Shown here piece after piece: positions 1 through 6,400 of a stretch of 7,178 nt of DNA. This stretch comes from Desulfamplus sp. (GTDB lineage: Bacteria > Desulfobacterota > Desulfobacteria > Desulfobacterales > Desulfobacteraceae). Every line of letters begins with the position of its first letter. Within the stretch, counting starts at the first letter, position 1. The position numbers and the translations under genes are program-made. The notes beneath the pieces were generated by a model. It did not search any database and was not told where the DNA came from. It saw only the letters and a list, made by a program, of their open reading frames with translations. Location: contig JADGBP010000109.1 in the NCBI GenBank assembly GCA_015231395.1, positions 1 to 7,178 of the forward strand. Direction: 5' to 3'.

Positions 1-6
1 GACTTT

Positions 7-31
7 TGAGAAATAAAATTGTAAATCATCT
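7..31 (+). repeat. 25-bp direct repeat, copy 1 (recombinase 3' end)
   Basis: This stretch begins TGAGAAATAAAATTG and recurs at 142-166 with a single mismatch (C at 27 versus G at 162). The offset is 135 bp, exactly 45 codons. Both copies cover the end of a recombinase frame (Glu-Lys-stop) and the bases just after it. Confidence 0.85.
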
Positions 32-151
32 GACAGTTCCAATGTGGTAACACTGTTAAAGGAGAGATTCAATCATGCCAGTGAGTCCATGACAATCAAG
101 TATCTGGACATCACAACGTCAGACATGGAGGGGTTGTTTTCTGAGAAATAA
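17..151 (+). pseudogene. Tyrosine recombinase (phage integrase family), 3'-terminal remnant
   Basis: The frame ending at TAA 149-151 is open for 44 codons back to an in-frame TAA at 14-16 and has no ATG before codon 25. Its translation contains LLKERFNHASESMTIKYLDI, the C-terminal catalytic box of tyrosine recombinases. The His of NHAS (74-76) lies nine residues before the Tyr of KYLDI (101-103), the same spacing as His to nucleophile Tyr in GHSDVSTTMIY-type integrases. The Arg boxes and core-binding domain are absent, so this fragment cannot be active. The same frame just upstream reads T-F-E-K-stop (2-16), closely like its own end F-S-E-K-stop, which suggests the window opens at the end of another copy of the gene. 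The family is clear from motif spacing. The subfamily is not known. It probably marks an old integrative element next to the defence genes. Confidence 0.7.
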
Positions 152-166
152 AATTGTAAATGATCT
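142..166 (+). repeat. 25-bp direct repeat, copy 2 (recombinase 3' end)
   Basis: This is the second copy of the repeat at 7-31, 24 of 25 bases identical. It spans the last codons and the stop of the recombinase remnant. The simplest reading is a partial tandem duplication of the recombinase 3' end, with 32-166 as the second unit. An attachment-site pair is less likely because only 135 bp lie between the copies. Confidence 0.85.
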
Positions 167-217
167 TATATAAAGTTTGGGGATAAAATCCAAAGAGGTA
201 AAAAAAGGAATGATATA

Positions 218-799
218 ATGTTACCACCAGAAATAAAATTTACAAAAACCAGAATTCAAGAGCAATGGGTTTACACATTCCGGCATGAAGACTTAGGGGC
301 GATAGGACGTATTCGCTTGAAAAGTACCGGACAAAACACCATGATCAACCTGGATGTTACTGGTGACCCGAATGATCCCATGACTGCAAGACGGCGTGAA
401 ATTTTTGAACCCCTTGGAATGCGGATAGCAAATGAGATGGAATCTATTGTTGGTCGTGGTACTGAAAAGCCTATTCCAACTCCCCAGCCAATTCAGCCTA
501 AGACACGTGTAGAAAGTAAAATCATGCAATGTGAGAAGTGCGATGCCTATGTTGCTATGCTGATATTTGCTGAGGATGCCCGAACTCCTGATCGATTGGA
601 AGATTATGCACGGATGATGTATCCAGAATATTCAAAAGTGAATCTGCCAACGTGGGTCATTGGATCAACATTAGACAATTCTGAAAATCCACCCGCTTAT
701 ATCCTGAAAGTTTGGCCTGAAAGAGAACCTGTTTCCATTCTGACTCCAGATGAGTTCAATCCTGTGATCAATAAAATCCAAGAAACACATTGTGATTAA
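218..799 (+). CDS. Hypothetical protein, 193 aa, with a CxxC motif
   Basis: I do not recognise this protein. It starts at ATG 218 behind AAGGAA (205-210) with 7 nt spacing, a good ribosome binding site. It has two parts. Residues 1-80 look like a beta-rich segment followed by a helix, and include the stretch GAIGRIRLKSTGQ. A proline-rich linker at about 84-95 (PIPTPQPIQP) leads to a second part from about 98 to 193. That part opens with MQCEKCDAYVAMLIFA, where C105 and C108 form a CxxC pair that might bind metal or be redox-active; H191 and C192 at the C-terminus could supply further ligands. There is no signal peptide and no clear membrane segment. The mixed, acidic composition suggests a soluble cytoplasmic protein. 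It stands alone between the recombinase remnant and a gene-poor stretch, so it may be accessory cargo. No function is assigned. Confidence 0.75.
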   Translation: MLPPEIKFTKTRIQEQWVYTFRHEDLGAIGRIRLKSTGQNTMINLDVTGDPNDPMTARRREIFEPLGMRIANEMESIVGRGTEKPIPTPQPIQPKTRVESKIMQCEKCDAYVAMLIFAEDARTPDRLEDYARMMYPEYSKVNLPTWVIGSTLDNSENPPAYILKVWPEREPVSILTPDEFNPVINKIQETHCD

Positions 800-813
800 T
801 TTTATCATAAAAT
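799..813. repeat. AT-rich perfect palindrome just after the 193-aa gene
   Basis: ATTTTAT-C-ATAAAAT is a perfect 7+1+7 inverted repeat that begins on the last base of the stop codon (797-799). With no GC in the stem and no T-run after it, it would be a weak terminator at best. It could also be a protein-binding site. Confidence 0.5.
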
Positions 814-846
814 GTTCCAGTGCTATTGTGAAAAAGGGAAGTTATA

Positions 847-933
847 GTGGGTGAAATCGCAGCTATGTTATCATTGGGCAATGAAGGAGCATCTTCTTCT
901 TCAGCGGGATTATATAGTTCCAATTCCTCTTAA
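847..933 (+). CDS. Possible 28-aa small protein (GTG start)
   Basis: A short frame starts at GTG 847 behind AGGGAAG (835-841) with 5 nt spacing and ends at TAA 931-933. The peptide begins MGEIAAMLSLGNEGA and ends in a Ser-rich tail (SSSSAGLYSSNSS). The ribosome binding site is the only positive sign. An internal ATG at 865 would give 22 residues. I recognise no family, and chance is a real alternative. Confidence 0.2.
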   Translation: MGEIAAMLSLGNEGASSSSAGLYSSNSS

Positions 934-991
934 AAGCTGAGTCATGCACAAAGTATGATTATTTCGGCATCCTTCATATCAACCCCAAAGT

Positions 992-1053
992 AGTTTATAC
1001 TTTTTTTGAAACGATTCCCGAAAATGGGGCGTTTGCTTAAGAAAGTGTAAACT
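992..1053. repeat. Compound inverted repeat, 62 bp
   Basis: AGTTTATACTTT (992-1003) pairs with AAAGTGTAAACT (1042-1053) at 11 of 12 positions. Inside it AAACG (1009-1013) pairs with CGTTT (1030-1034), and CCC (1017-1019) faces GGG. The nested arrangement gives a long interrupted hairpin in either strand's RNA, or a cruciform in DNA. There is no T-run that would make it a canonical terminator. Its role is unknown. Confidence 0.5.
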
Positions 1054-1173
1054 GGAAAATGAAAGATGCCATTATTTCCTCCTAAACTGGATAGTAAAAA
1101 AGCAAAGAGGCACTTTGATTGATGTCATCAAATAATAATCATAAAATCAGGAATGAAAAGCCAAAAAGTATAG

Positions 1174-1179
1174 CAATAT
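1174..1179. repeat. Target-site duplication CAATAT, left copy
   Basis: CAATAT abuts the outer end of the left terminal repeat and is matched exactly at 1515-1520, directly after the right end. Confidence 0.8.
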
Positions 1180-1514
1180 GGGTGTAATTGCACATTTAGG
1201 GTAAATCCGTCATAGGATTTAGTGAACCAAACCTTTTTCCTGCTTGCTGTTGAAAGTGCTTTTTGAGAGTACTGTTGAATAAAATCCATTTATTTAATTA
1301 TTTCAGATAGTTTTTACATAAAATATAAGTGGATTTCACTATTCGGTTTTTGATTCATACAAACGAGCCTTTATTTTCGACAAATTTCACTTCCAGAAAA
1401 CAACCTATTCACAGACCCCAAAAACGGGAAGTAATTTTTAGCTATATTCAAAATAAATGTAGTAGGTTATAAGATTTTCTATGACGGTTTTTCCCTAAAT
1501 GTGCAATTACACCC
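1180..1514. mobile_element. MITE-like non-autonomous element, 335 bp
   Basis: The ends are 36-bp terminal inverted repeats, 1180-1215 and the complement of 1479-1514. They match at 34 of 36 positions, with the outer 22 perfect (starting GGGTGTAATTGCACATTT). The element is flanked directly by CAATAT on both sides (1174-1179 and 1515-1520), a 6-bp target-site duplication. No transposase-sized frame lies inside. The interior is AT-rich and has a second, smaller inverted repeat at its centre. This is the structure of a miniature element moved by a transposase encoded elsewhere. The parent family cannot be told from the ends alone; IS4-superfamily groups such as IS1634 are one possibility because they can give duplications of this size. 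Confidence 0.85.
1276..1346. repeat. Internal inverted repeat at the centre of the MITE-like element
   Basis: AAATCCATTTAT (1282-1293) pairs with ATAAGTGGATTT (1325-1336) at 11 of 12 positions. GAATA outside the left arm can pair with TATTC outside the right arm across a small bulge. The loop is about 31 nt. Together with the terminal repeats it makes a nested fold. Confidence 0.5.
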
Positions 1515-1520
1515 CAATAT
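1515..1520. repeat. Target-site duplication CAATAT, right copy
   Basis: This is the exact partner of 1174-1179. The pristine target would have read TATAG-CAATAT-ATGG. Confidence 0.8.
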
Positions 1521-1546
1521 ATGGTCTTATAAGATTCAATTTAAAC

Positions 1547-1650
1547 TATAGTTTTCCAGATAATTAAATTGGCAAGAGTACTGTAGGGGCAACCCTTTGT
1601 GGTTGCCCCTCAAAATTGAGAATGCCAAAATATTTTTCTGGAAGTCTATA
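1547..1650. repeat. 104-bp hairpin repeat with a GC-rich core
   Basis: The core is AGGGGCAACC (1585-1594), loop CTTTGT, then GGTTGCCCCT (1601-1610), a perfect 10-bp stem. Outer arms 1547-1574 and 1623-1650 are inverted copies that match at 22 of 28 positions, anchored by TATAG, CCAGA and TTGGCA. The whole unit therefore folds as one long interrupted hairpin. From memory, GTAGGGGCAACC-type palindromes are common as dispersed intergenic repeats in environmental bacteria. It may be a second miniature element, sitting 26 bp from the right target duplication of the first. Because no T-run follows the core, a terminator role is second choice. Confidence 0.7.
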
Positions 1651-1670
1651 TTAAAGTTTTCAATTTATAA

Positions 1671-1713
1671 TCAAAGTAGTAGCGGGAGAGCACTCAAATT
1701 GCTAACGCTTTGA
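1671..1713. repeat. Imperfect inverted repeat upstream of the BREX promoter region
   Basis: TCAAAG (1671-1676) pairs with CTTTGA (1708-1713), and TAGC (1680-1683) pairs with GCTA (1701-1704), separated by a symmetric 3-nt internal loop. It lies 9 bp upstream of the -35 candidate. It may be an operator, or chance in AT-rich DNA. Confidence 0.35.
1686..1698 (-). promoter_or_regulatory. Candidate operator word, distal copy
   Basis: GAGAGCACTCAAA here is, in inverse complement, TTTGAGTGCTCTC. It matches 1825-1838 (TTTGAGTGTCTCTC) except for one inserted T. The two copies lie 139 bp apart on either side of the promoter candidates, which suggests paired sites for a repressor. Confidence 0.35.
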
Positions 1714-1722
1714 AATAACATT

Positions 1723-1749
1723 TTGACTTCTTTACTTTTATTGTATAGT
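1723..1749 (+). promoter_or_regulatory. Candidate sigma-70 promoter for the HTH-brx operon
   Basis: TTGACT (1723-1728) matches the -35 consensus at 5 of 6 and TATAGT (1744-1749) matches the -10 at 5 of 6. The spacer is 15 bp, which is short. A perfect TATAAT at 1770-1775 is an alternative -10 but has a poor -35. Either would leave a leader of roughly 80-105 nt before the HTH start codon. Confidence 0.4.
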
Positions 1750-1767
1750 TTTAAGCCTGTTTAAGCC
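1750..1767 (+). promoter_or_regulatory. TTTAAGCC direct repeat at 10-bp spacing
   Basis: TTTAAGCC occurs at 1750-1757 and again at 1760-1767, one helical turn apart, between the two -10 candidates. Two same-face sites beside a promoter are typical of a regulator operator. Excisionase-fold proteins often bind such direct repeats. The link to the HTH gene downstream is inference. Confidence 0.4.
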
Positions 1768-1824
1768 AATATAATGAGATTATGTCTATTTTGGATATTG
1801 CACGATTAACTAATTGATGAGTCG

Positions 1825-1841
1825 TTTGAGTGTCTCTCAAA
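1825..1841 (+). promoter_or_regulatory. Candidate operator word, proximal copy, also a small hairpin
   Basis: TTTGAGTGTCTCTC is the inverted partner of 1686-1698. The site is also self-complementary: TTTGAG (1825-1830) and CTCAAA (1836-1841) form a 6-bp stem with a 5-nt loop. It ends 7 nt before the GGAG ribosome binding site, so a bound protein or hairpin here could affect transcription or translation of the HTH gene. Confidence 0.3.
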
Positions 1842-1859
1842 AAGTGATGGAGTCGGAAT

Positions 1860-2042
1860 ATGGAAGATCGATGGTTATCTGTAGATGAAATTGGAGATTA
1901 TCTCGGTGTCAAGCGAGCTACGGTTTATAAATGGATAAGTGAGAGAAGCATGCCTGCCCATAAAATCGGCCGTCTCTGGAAATTCAAGCAAGAAGAAGTT
2001 GACGAATGGGTACGTAAATGTGGGGTAATAGACAAGTCATAA
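1860..2042 (+). CDS. Small excisionase-family helix-turn-helix protein (HTH_17/MerR-like), 60 aa
   Basis: This is a single-domain DNA-binding protein. Residues 5-51 carry the family pattern: W-L-S-V-x-E-I-x-D-Y-L-G-V (5-17) as the first helices, then R-A-T-V-Y-K-W-I (19-26) as the recognition helix, then P-A-H-K-I-G-R-L-W-K-F (32-42), the wing, and a last helix ending D-E-W-V. This is the AlpA/Xis-like winged HTH found in phage excisionases and in small regulators beside restriction genes. ATG 1860 has GGAG at 1849-1852 with 7 nt spacing. The gene ends 18 nt before brxA on the same strand and is probably the first gene of the operon. Two roles fit: an autoregulator of BREX expression, or a recombination directionality factor left from the mobile element whose recombinase remnant lies upstream. 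The operon position favours the regulator role. It is not the WYL-domain BrxR seen in many BREX loci. Confidence 0.88.
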   Translation: MEDRWLSVDEIGDYLGVKRATVYKWISERSMPAHKIGRLWKFKQEEVDEWVRKCGVIDKS

Positions 2043-2060
2043 CAAGGCCTGCAGTAATCT

Positions 2061-2861
2061 ATGGAACTTTTGAATAGCACAACAGAAGCTGGTGTATATG
2101 ACACAGCAATAAATGTTATTGGCGGGTTGAAGGATTGTAGCGTCATTTTTAAAGCCATTGATTCGCATTTCAGTCAATTAGACACTCTTAAAGAGCTTGT
2201 TAACCAGCGTAACGAGTTTAATCTCCGAACCGAAAGAAGCCGAACACGGATTGAACGTGAGGTCAGAAAAGCGTTTTTACAGTTTATCAATCAAGAGCAT
2301 CAGTACCTTATTCAAGGTATTTTCAGCGAACAGGTTCCCTTGCAGGATAAAGAATTAGCCCTTGTCTGGCAGTTTGCCTTGAACAACAGATTGTTCCGGG
2401 AAATTACCTCAAAGGTTTTCGTTAAAACTTACTATTCAGGTCGAGCCAGCATATCGAAGGATGACATTACCGCATATTTGAAAGAGTTCCTTTCTCAAAA
2501 CAGCTCCCTGCAGGTCAGTTGGTCACAGAGTACGATAAACACCCTTTCAACAAAATATCTGAACCTTATGAGCAAACTTTCCTTTTTGAGCTCTGGCCGG
2601 GTTAAGTCATTCAAACACATTCGCCCCTCTTCAGAGTCACAAGTGCTCTTTCTTTACTTTGCAAAATTGTTTACTCCCAACGCAAGTAATATTTTAACTA
2701 ATGACCTGTTACCCATCAGTTTTATCCCTTCGGAAGATATTCAGGAACGGTTGAAAAAACTCTCCATGAAAGGTTTTTTCAATATGAATTTTAACGGTGT
2801 CGCTTTGAATATCGATTTAACCCATAGCTGTAAAGGAATTTGCGATGCCTTATATCACTGA
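2061..2861 (+). CDS. brxA: BREX protein BrxA (DUF1819 family), 266 aa
   Basis: Small helical protein of BREX phage defence. In studied type 1 systems it belongs to the conserved brxABC core, and family members are described as DNA-binding helical proteins. The assignment rests on the pattern and on gene order: an early Y-D-T-A-I-N-V-I-G-G-L (13-23), the central ELALVWQFALNNRLFREI (98-115), and VSWSQSTINTL (152-162), the Ser-Thr motif before the C-terminal winged part. brxB and brxC follow directly. It is longer than common family members of about 200 aa, with extra residues after about 200. The start is uncertain: ATG 2061 has only AAGG at 2044-2047, 13 nt away, so translation may depend on coupling to the HTH gene. 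Its end overlaps the start of brxB by 17 nt. No signal peptide or membrane span is evident. Confidence 0.85.
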   Translation: MELLNSTTEAGVYDTAINVIGGLKDCSVIFKAIDSHFSQLDTLKELVNQRNEFNLRTERSRTRIEREVRKAFLQFINQEHQYLIQGIFSEQVPLQDKELALVWQFALNNRLFREITSKVFVKTYYSGRASISKDDITAYLKEFLSQNSSLQVSWSQSTINTLSTKYLNLMSKLSFLSSGRVKSFKHIRPSSESQVLFLYFAKLFTPNASNILTNDLLPISFIPSEDIQERLKKLSMKGFFNMNFNGVALNIDLTHSCKGICDALYH

Positions 2862-3393
2862 TTATCAGCAAAAGTTTGCAGACCTGAAGTTTCATATAGA
2901 ACACCAGGATCAACTTCGCAGACAAGCCAATGGAGGAAATAGCATCCTGTTCTCTTATCCCTCCGGGGAAGAGCATCTTTACATTGAAAAGGCTAAAGAA
3001 ATCTATGCCGACAGGGCGGTATTCATAGATATAAGTCAGCTGCTGGTTCAGTTTGTTGATAAAGATGGGTGGGATTCATTTCAGGAATATTACAACGATT
3101 TTAAAAACACGCCACACCTCGTCTTTCATTCAGATGATCCTTCTTTAGACCTGTTTGACCTGATTATCGAAGAAATAGAAAAAGCCTGTCAGAAGGAGAG
3201 GATTCCAGTATTGGTAAGAACTGGTTGCCTGTTTGGTACAGGGATCGACAACGTAAATATCATGGAGAATAAGGTGGTTATGACGCTGCCACATCCTCTG
3301 GTGATTTTTTACCCTTCAAAAATCGAGGACGACAATATTTACTTTTTGAACTTCAAACCTGCATCAAAATATCGTTGTATATTGGTGAAATAA
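2845..3393 (+). CDS. brxB: BREX protein BrxB (DUF1788 family), 182 aa
   Basis: Conserved small BREX component, needed for defence in type 1 systems that have been tested; its biochemical role is poorly known. The family layout is visible. Residues 31-41 (GNSILFSYPSG) match the F-x-Y-P-P/S-x-E region. Residues 59-71 form the V-x-I-D-(I/L) strand. V124-R-T-G-C-L-F-G (124-131) is the L-x-T-G-x-G region. HPLVIFYPS (150-158) is the hallmark near-C-terminal P-L-V-x-F-Y-P-G strand, followed by a final strand pair ending K-Y-R-C-I-L-V-K. The length is close to the usual 190-200 aa. ATG 2845 has AAAGGA (2832-2837) with 7 nt spacing and lies inside the end of brxA, so translational coupling is likely. 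brxC starts 10 nt after the stop. Confidence 0.92.
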   Translation: MPYITDYQQKFADLKFHIEHQDQLRRQANGGNSILFSYPSGEEHLYIEKAKEIYADRAVFIDISQLLVQFVDKDGWDSFQEYYNDFKNTPHLVFHSDDPSLDLFDLIIEEIEKACQKERIPVLVRTGCLFGTGIDNVNIMENKVVMTLPHPLVIFYPSKIEDDNIYFLNFKPASKYRCILVK

Positions 3394-3403
3394 GAGGCTG
3401 TAC

Positions 3404-6400
3404 ATGACAACAATAAATAAGATACTGACCCTGGATCTTCAGGAAGACATTAAAAATGTGATCGATCTTGAGGATCACTCCGAGCTGGAAATCCAGCAGG
3501 AGATTGAATCCTACATTGTGACCGAAGGTATTGGTCGGCACCTCTATAATTTCACTAACCACTTTACCTCCAATATCAAGGAGACCGGTGTATGGCTTTC
3601 AGGATTTTACGGATCGGGTAAATCATACTTTGGAAAGATGCTGGGATATATAATAGACAATCCGATCATCAACGGAACTCCTGCCCGGGAACGCTTTATT
3701 CCCCGTTTGAAAGGTGTAGCAGATGAAAGCCTAATTGAAAACTCCATCCGCAATCTTGAAGCCATCAACAGCAGAGTCGTGTTTCTGGACATTGCCAAGC
3801 AGAATACAGATAAAGGTCTGGCCTTTACTCTTTTTACCAATCTTCTGAAAAACCTTGGTTTCCGGGATGACCTTTACGGCTACATGGAATTTGATCTGTT
3901 TATAGACGGCAAACTCGATGAGTTCAAAAAGATTGTCAAATCCAGCGAAGGGAAAGATTGGAATCAGTTGAAGACCAGCAATCGTCAGGTTGCAAAAATT
4001 ATGCGCAAAGTGTTTACTGAGATGGGCTACAGTGAAGCAGATTATGATGACACCCAAAAGGTTTATAGTTCAGCGATTGAAGATTTCTCAGCAAGTAAGT
4101 TTAAGGCAGAGCTTGAAAAATATCTCAAGTACCGTCCTGAAGAGACGGTTGTCTTTGTGTTTGATGAAGCCAGCGAGGCGATCAGCCAGCAGAAATTCAC
4201 TTTGCTGGATCTGGAAGGCATAAGTGAAGCCCTTTCAAGCATCAGTAACAAAGTATGGACAATCGCCATTGCCCAGGAAAAGCTCGATGATGTCATTAAC
4301 AATGCAAATGTAAATCGAAGTCAGCTAACCAAAGTAACTGACCGGTTTAAAACCAAGCTCCACCTTGAGTCCACTGAAGTTGATGTTATCATCAGAAGCC
4401 GTCTTCTCCGTAAAACGGAAACCGGCCATCAGCAACTTGTGGACTATTACAAGGACAATGAAGGTCTAATATCTGACGCCACCAATCTCAAATCATCGTT
4501 TCCCACCAGAACGGCAGATGCCCAGGAGTTTGCAATCTACTATCCTTTCCATAAATATCAATTAGATATCCTGCAAAAATTTCTGTTCAGCTCCAATGCA
4601 CTGGTAGCTACCCAGATTGCTGCGCGTGGGATGATCATTACAACATTTGATGTTCTGCGCAAACAGATGCGGGAAAAGGAGCTCTACAGGTTTACCCCTG
4701 GCTACTCAATATGCACAGAAGCTCAGACAGCACCGCCGATCGGGTTGGTCAACAAGTATGATACCGCCAAAAAAATTCTGAATGAACGCAGCAGCAACAT
4801 TGACGGTGAAAAGCTGCTGAAGACAATACATCTTCTGGCGGACTCCGAGGTTGTTTCACCAACAGTTGAAAATATCACGAAGAGTTATATCTCTGACATT
4901 ACAGCCTACTATGACGTAAAGCCTTTTATTGAAGGTGCCCTTGAACTGCTCCTTGAAGCAAAAGTCCTGCTGCTCTCAAATAACAACTACAAGATCACGT
5001 CTGACCTTGAAGGCAAACTCCTTGAAGAGATGAAGGATTTCGATGTAGAGCTTTTCAGCAAAAAACGTTCTCTGATCAACTGCATCAAGGATTATAAGCT
5101 GTTTTCACAGATTGCTGCATTTAACGACGGTACAGATAGTTTTAAATTCAGCGTTCTGTCTGATCAGGATGATGAACTCTCCGGCCCTGGCAACAAGCAG
5201 TTGAAACTAACTGTTTACAGCCTTTTCAATATCAGTGAAAACCGACAGGACTTTATTGAGACGCTCAAACTGGACACCCAGTACAAGAAGGATCTTATGA
5301 CATTGGTACCGGATACCAGCGATTTCTCGATTATCGACAAGCTGATCGGTGAAGTCAGTCGTTATTCCTACATGGAAGAGAAGTATTCCAACGAGTCTGA
5401 TCCGGCTAAAAGGCAGATCATTCGGGACTTTTCCATTATTCGGGAAGAAAAAGAGAAGAATCTGCGGGTAAAAATTGAAAAGGCTTATCGTAATGCGTCT
5501 TTGGTTTACCTGTTCGATGAACACCTGCTGAACCCTGACAGCTTCAAAGCCACCATTACCGACATTCAACGCAAGCTGATTAAAAACATTTATACCAAAC
5601 GCTTGGCATCAAGCCTGTCTGAAGGGGTAGTATCCAAAATTTTCAGCAGTGGAAAAGGGAGTTTAAGTAAACTTTTTTCCGGTGATGACTTCAAGTTTTT
5701 CGACACCCACGGCAACTTTACTGGTGAGCACCTCAAGGTGGTTGAAGAGATCAATGTAAAAATTAAAAGCAAGTATGTCGATGGCCGCACACTGGAGTCG
5801 GATCTCTCCGGTGCCCCCTGGGGCTATTCCTTCGGGACTATTGTCTCCACCCTTGCGGCACTTTTAAGAGCTGGCCGTCTGTCCGTCAAATATAACGGTG
5901 ATATCTGGTACTCCCATGAAAAAAACGGTATTCAGGACGCCTTTACAAACGCAACTAAATTCAAATCAGCTTCATTCAAATCTATTACAGCAACACTTTC
6001 GGCCACACAGAAAAATCAGGCTGTCCAGTTACTCATGGATCTCGATATTGAATCCCACACAAGGCGAAAGGTTGACTGGAATACCAATGACTTTGATCTG
6101 GCCGACAGTATCCGACACATGGCAGATCATTTTATCGGTGCTCTGACCACCTTAAATGAGACAGTTGAGGGATTTGAAACTCTATTCCCGGCGGTGGCAG
6201 ATCAGAAAAAGGTATTACTGATCTTTGCCGGAAAAATTACAGAAAGCAACTACATCGAAAAAGTAGAATACCTGCTTACCAACAGTGACCAGTTTGGAGG
6301 ATCTATTCAGACCATTCTGAAGGCACAAAAATTCATCAAGAAGAATTTCTCCAGGGTAAAGGAGTTCAAGCACTTTATTGAGGAAGTCATCAGTGAGCTT

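Larger units (their letters stand above)
934..1179. other. Gene-poor AT-rich stretch left of the MITE-like element
   Basis: There is no convincing gene here on either strand. It holds a compound inverted repeat (992-1053), a consensus Shine-Dalgarno on the minus strand (AGGAGG, complement of 1078-1083) leading only to an 11-codon frame, and a short palindrome TTGATG-T-CATCAA (1119-1131). It could be decayed remains of lost genes. Confidence 0.5.

Noticed and set aside
7..166. The 25-bp repeat as attL/attR of an integrated element
   Set aside because: Only 135 bp lie between the copies and that interval is the recombinase's own coding end, so partial tandem duplication explains it better.
214..219. 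TATAAT hexamer
   Set aside because: It overlaps the start codon of the 193-aa gene and lies after its ribosome binding site, so it cannot be that gene's promoter.
1128..1289. Minus-strand 53-aa frame beginning MDFIQQYSQKALS that runs through the left end of the MITE-like element
   Set aside because: It starts directly after a stop codon, has no ribosome binding site, and its C-terminal half lies outside the element, so it crosses the insertion boundary. It is most likely chance or a fortuitous reading of the terminal repeat.
1585..1610. Rho-independent terminator reading of the GC-rich hairpin
   Set aside because: No T-run follows the stem on either strand, and the hairpin sits inside larger inverted arms, which fits a dispersed repeat better.
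3731..4057. Long minus-strand frames inside brxC
   Set aside because: They overlap an unmistakable 1208-aa coding frame with family motifs and have no independent support.
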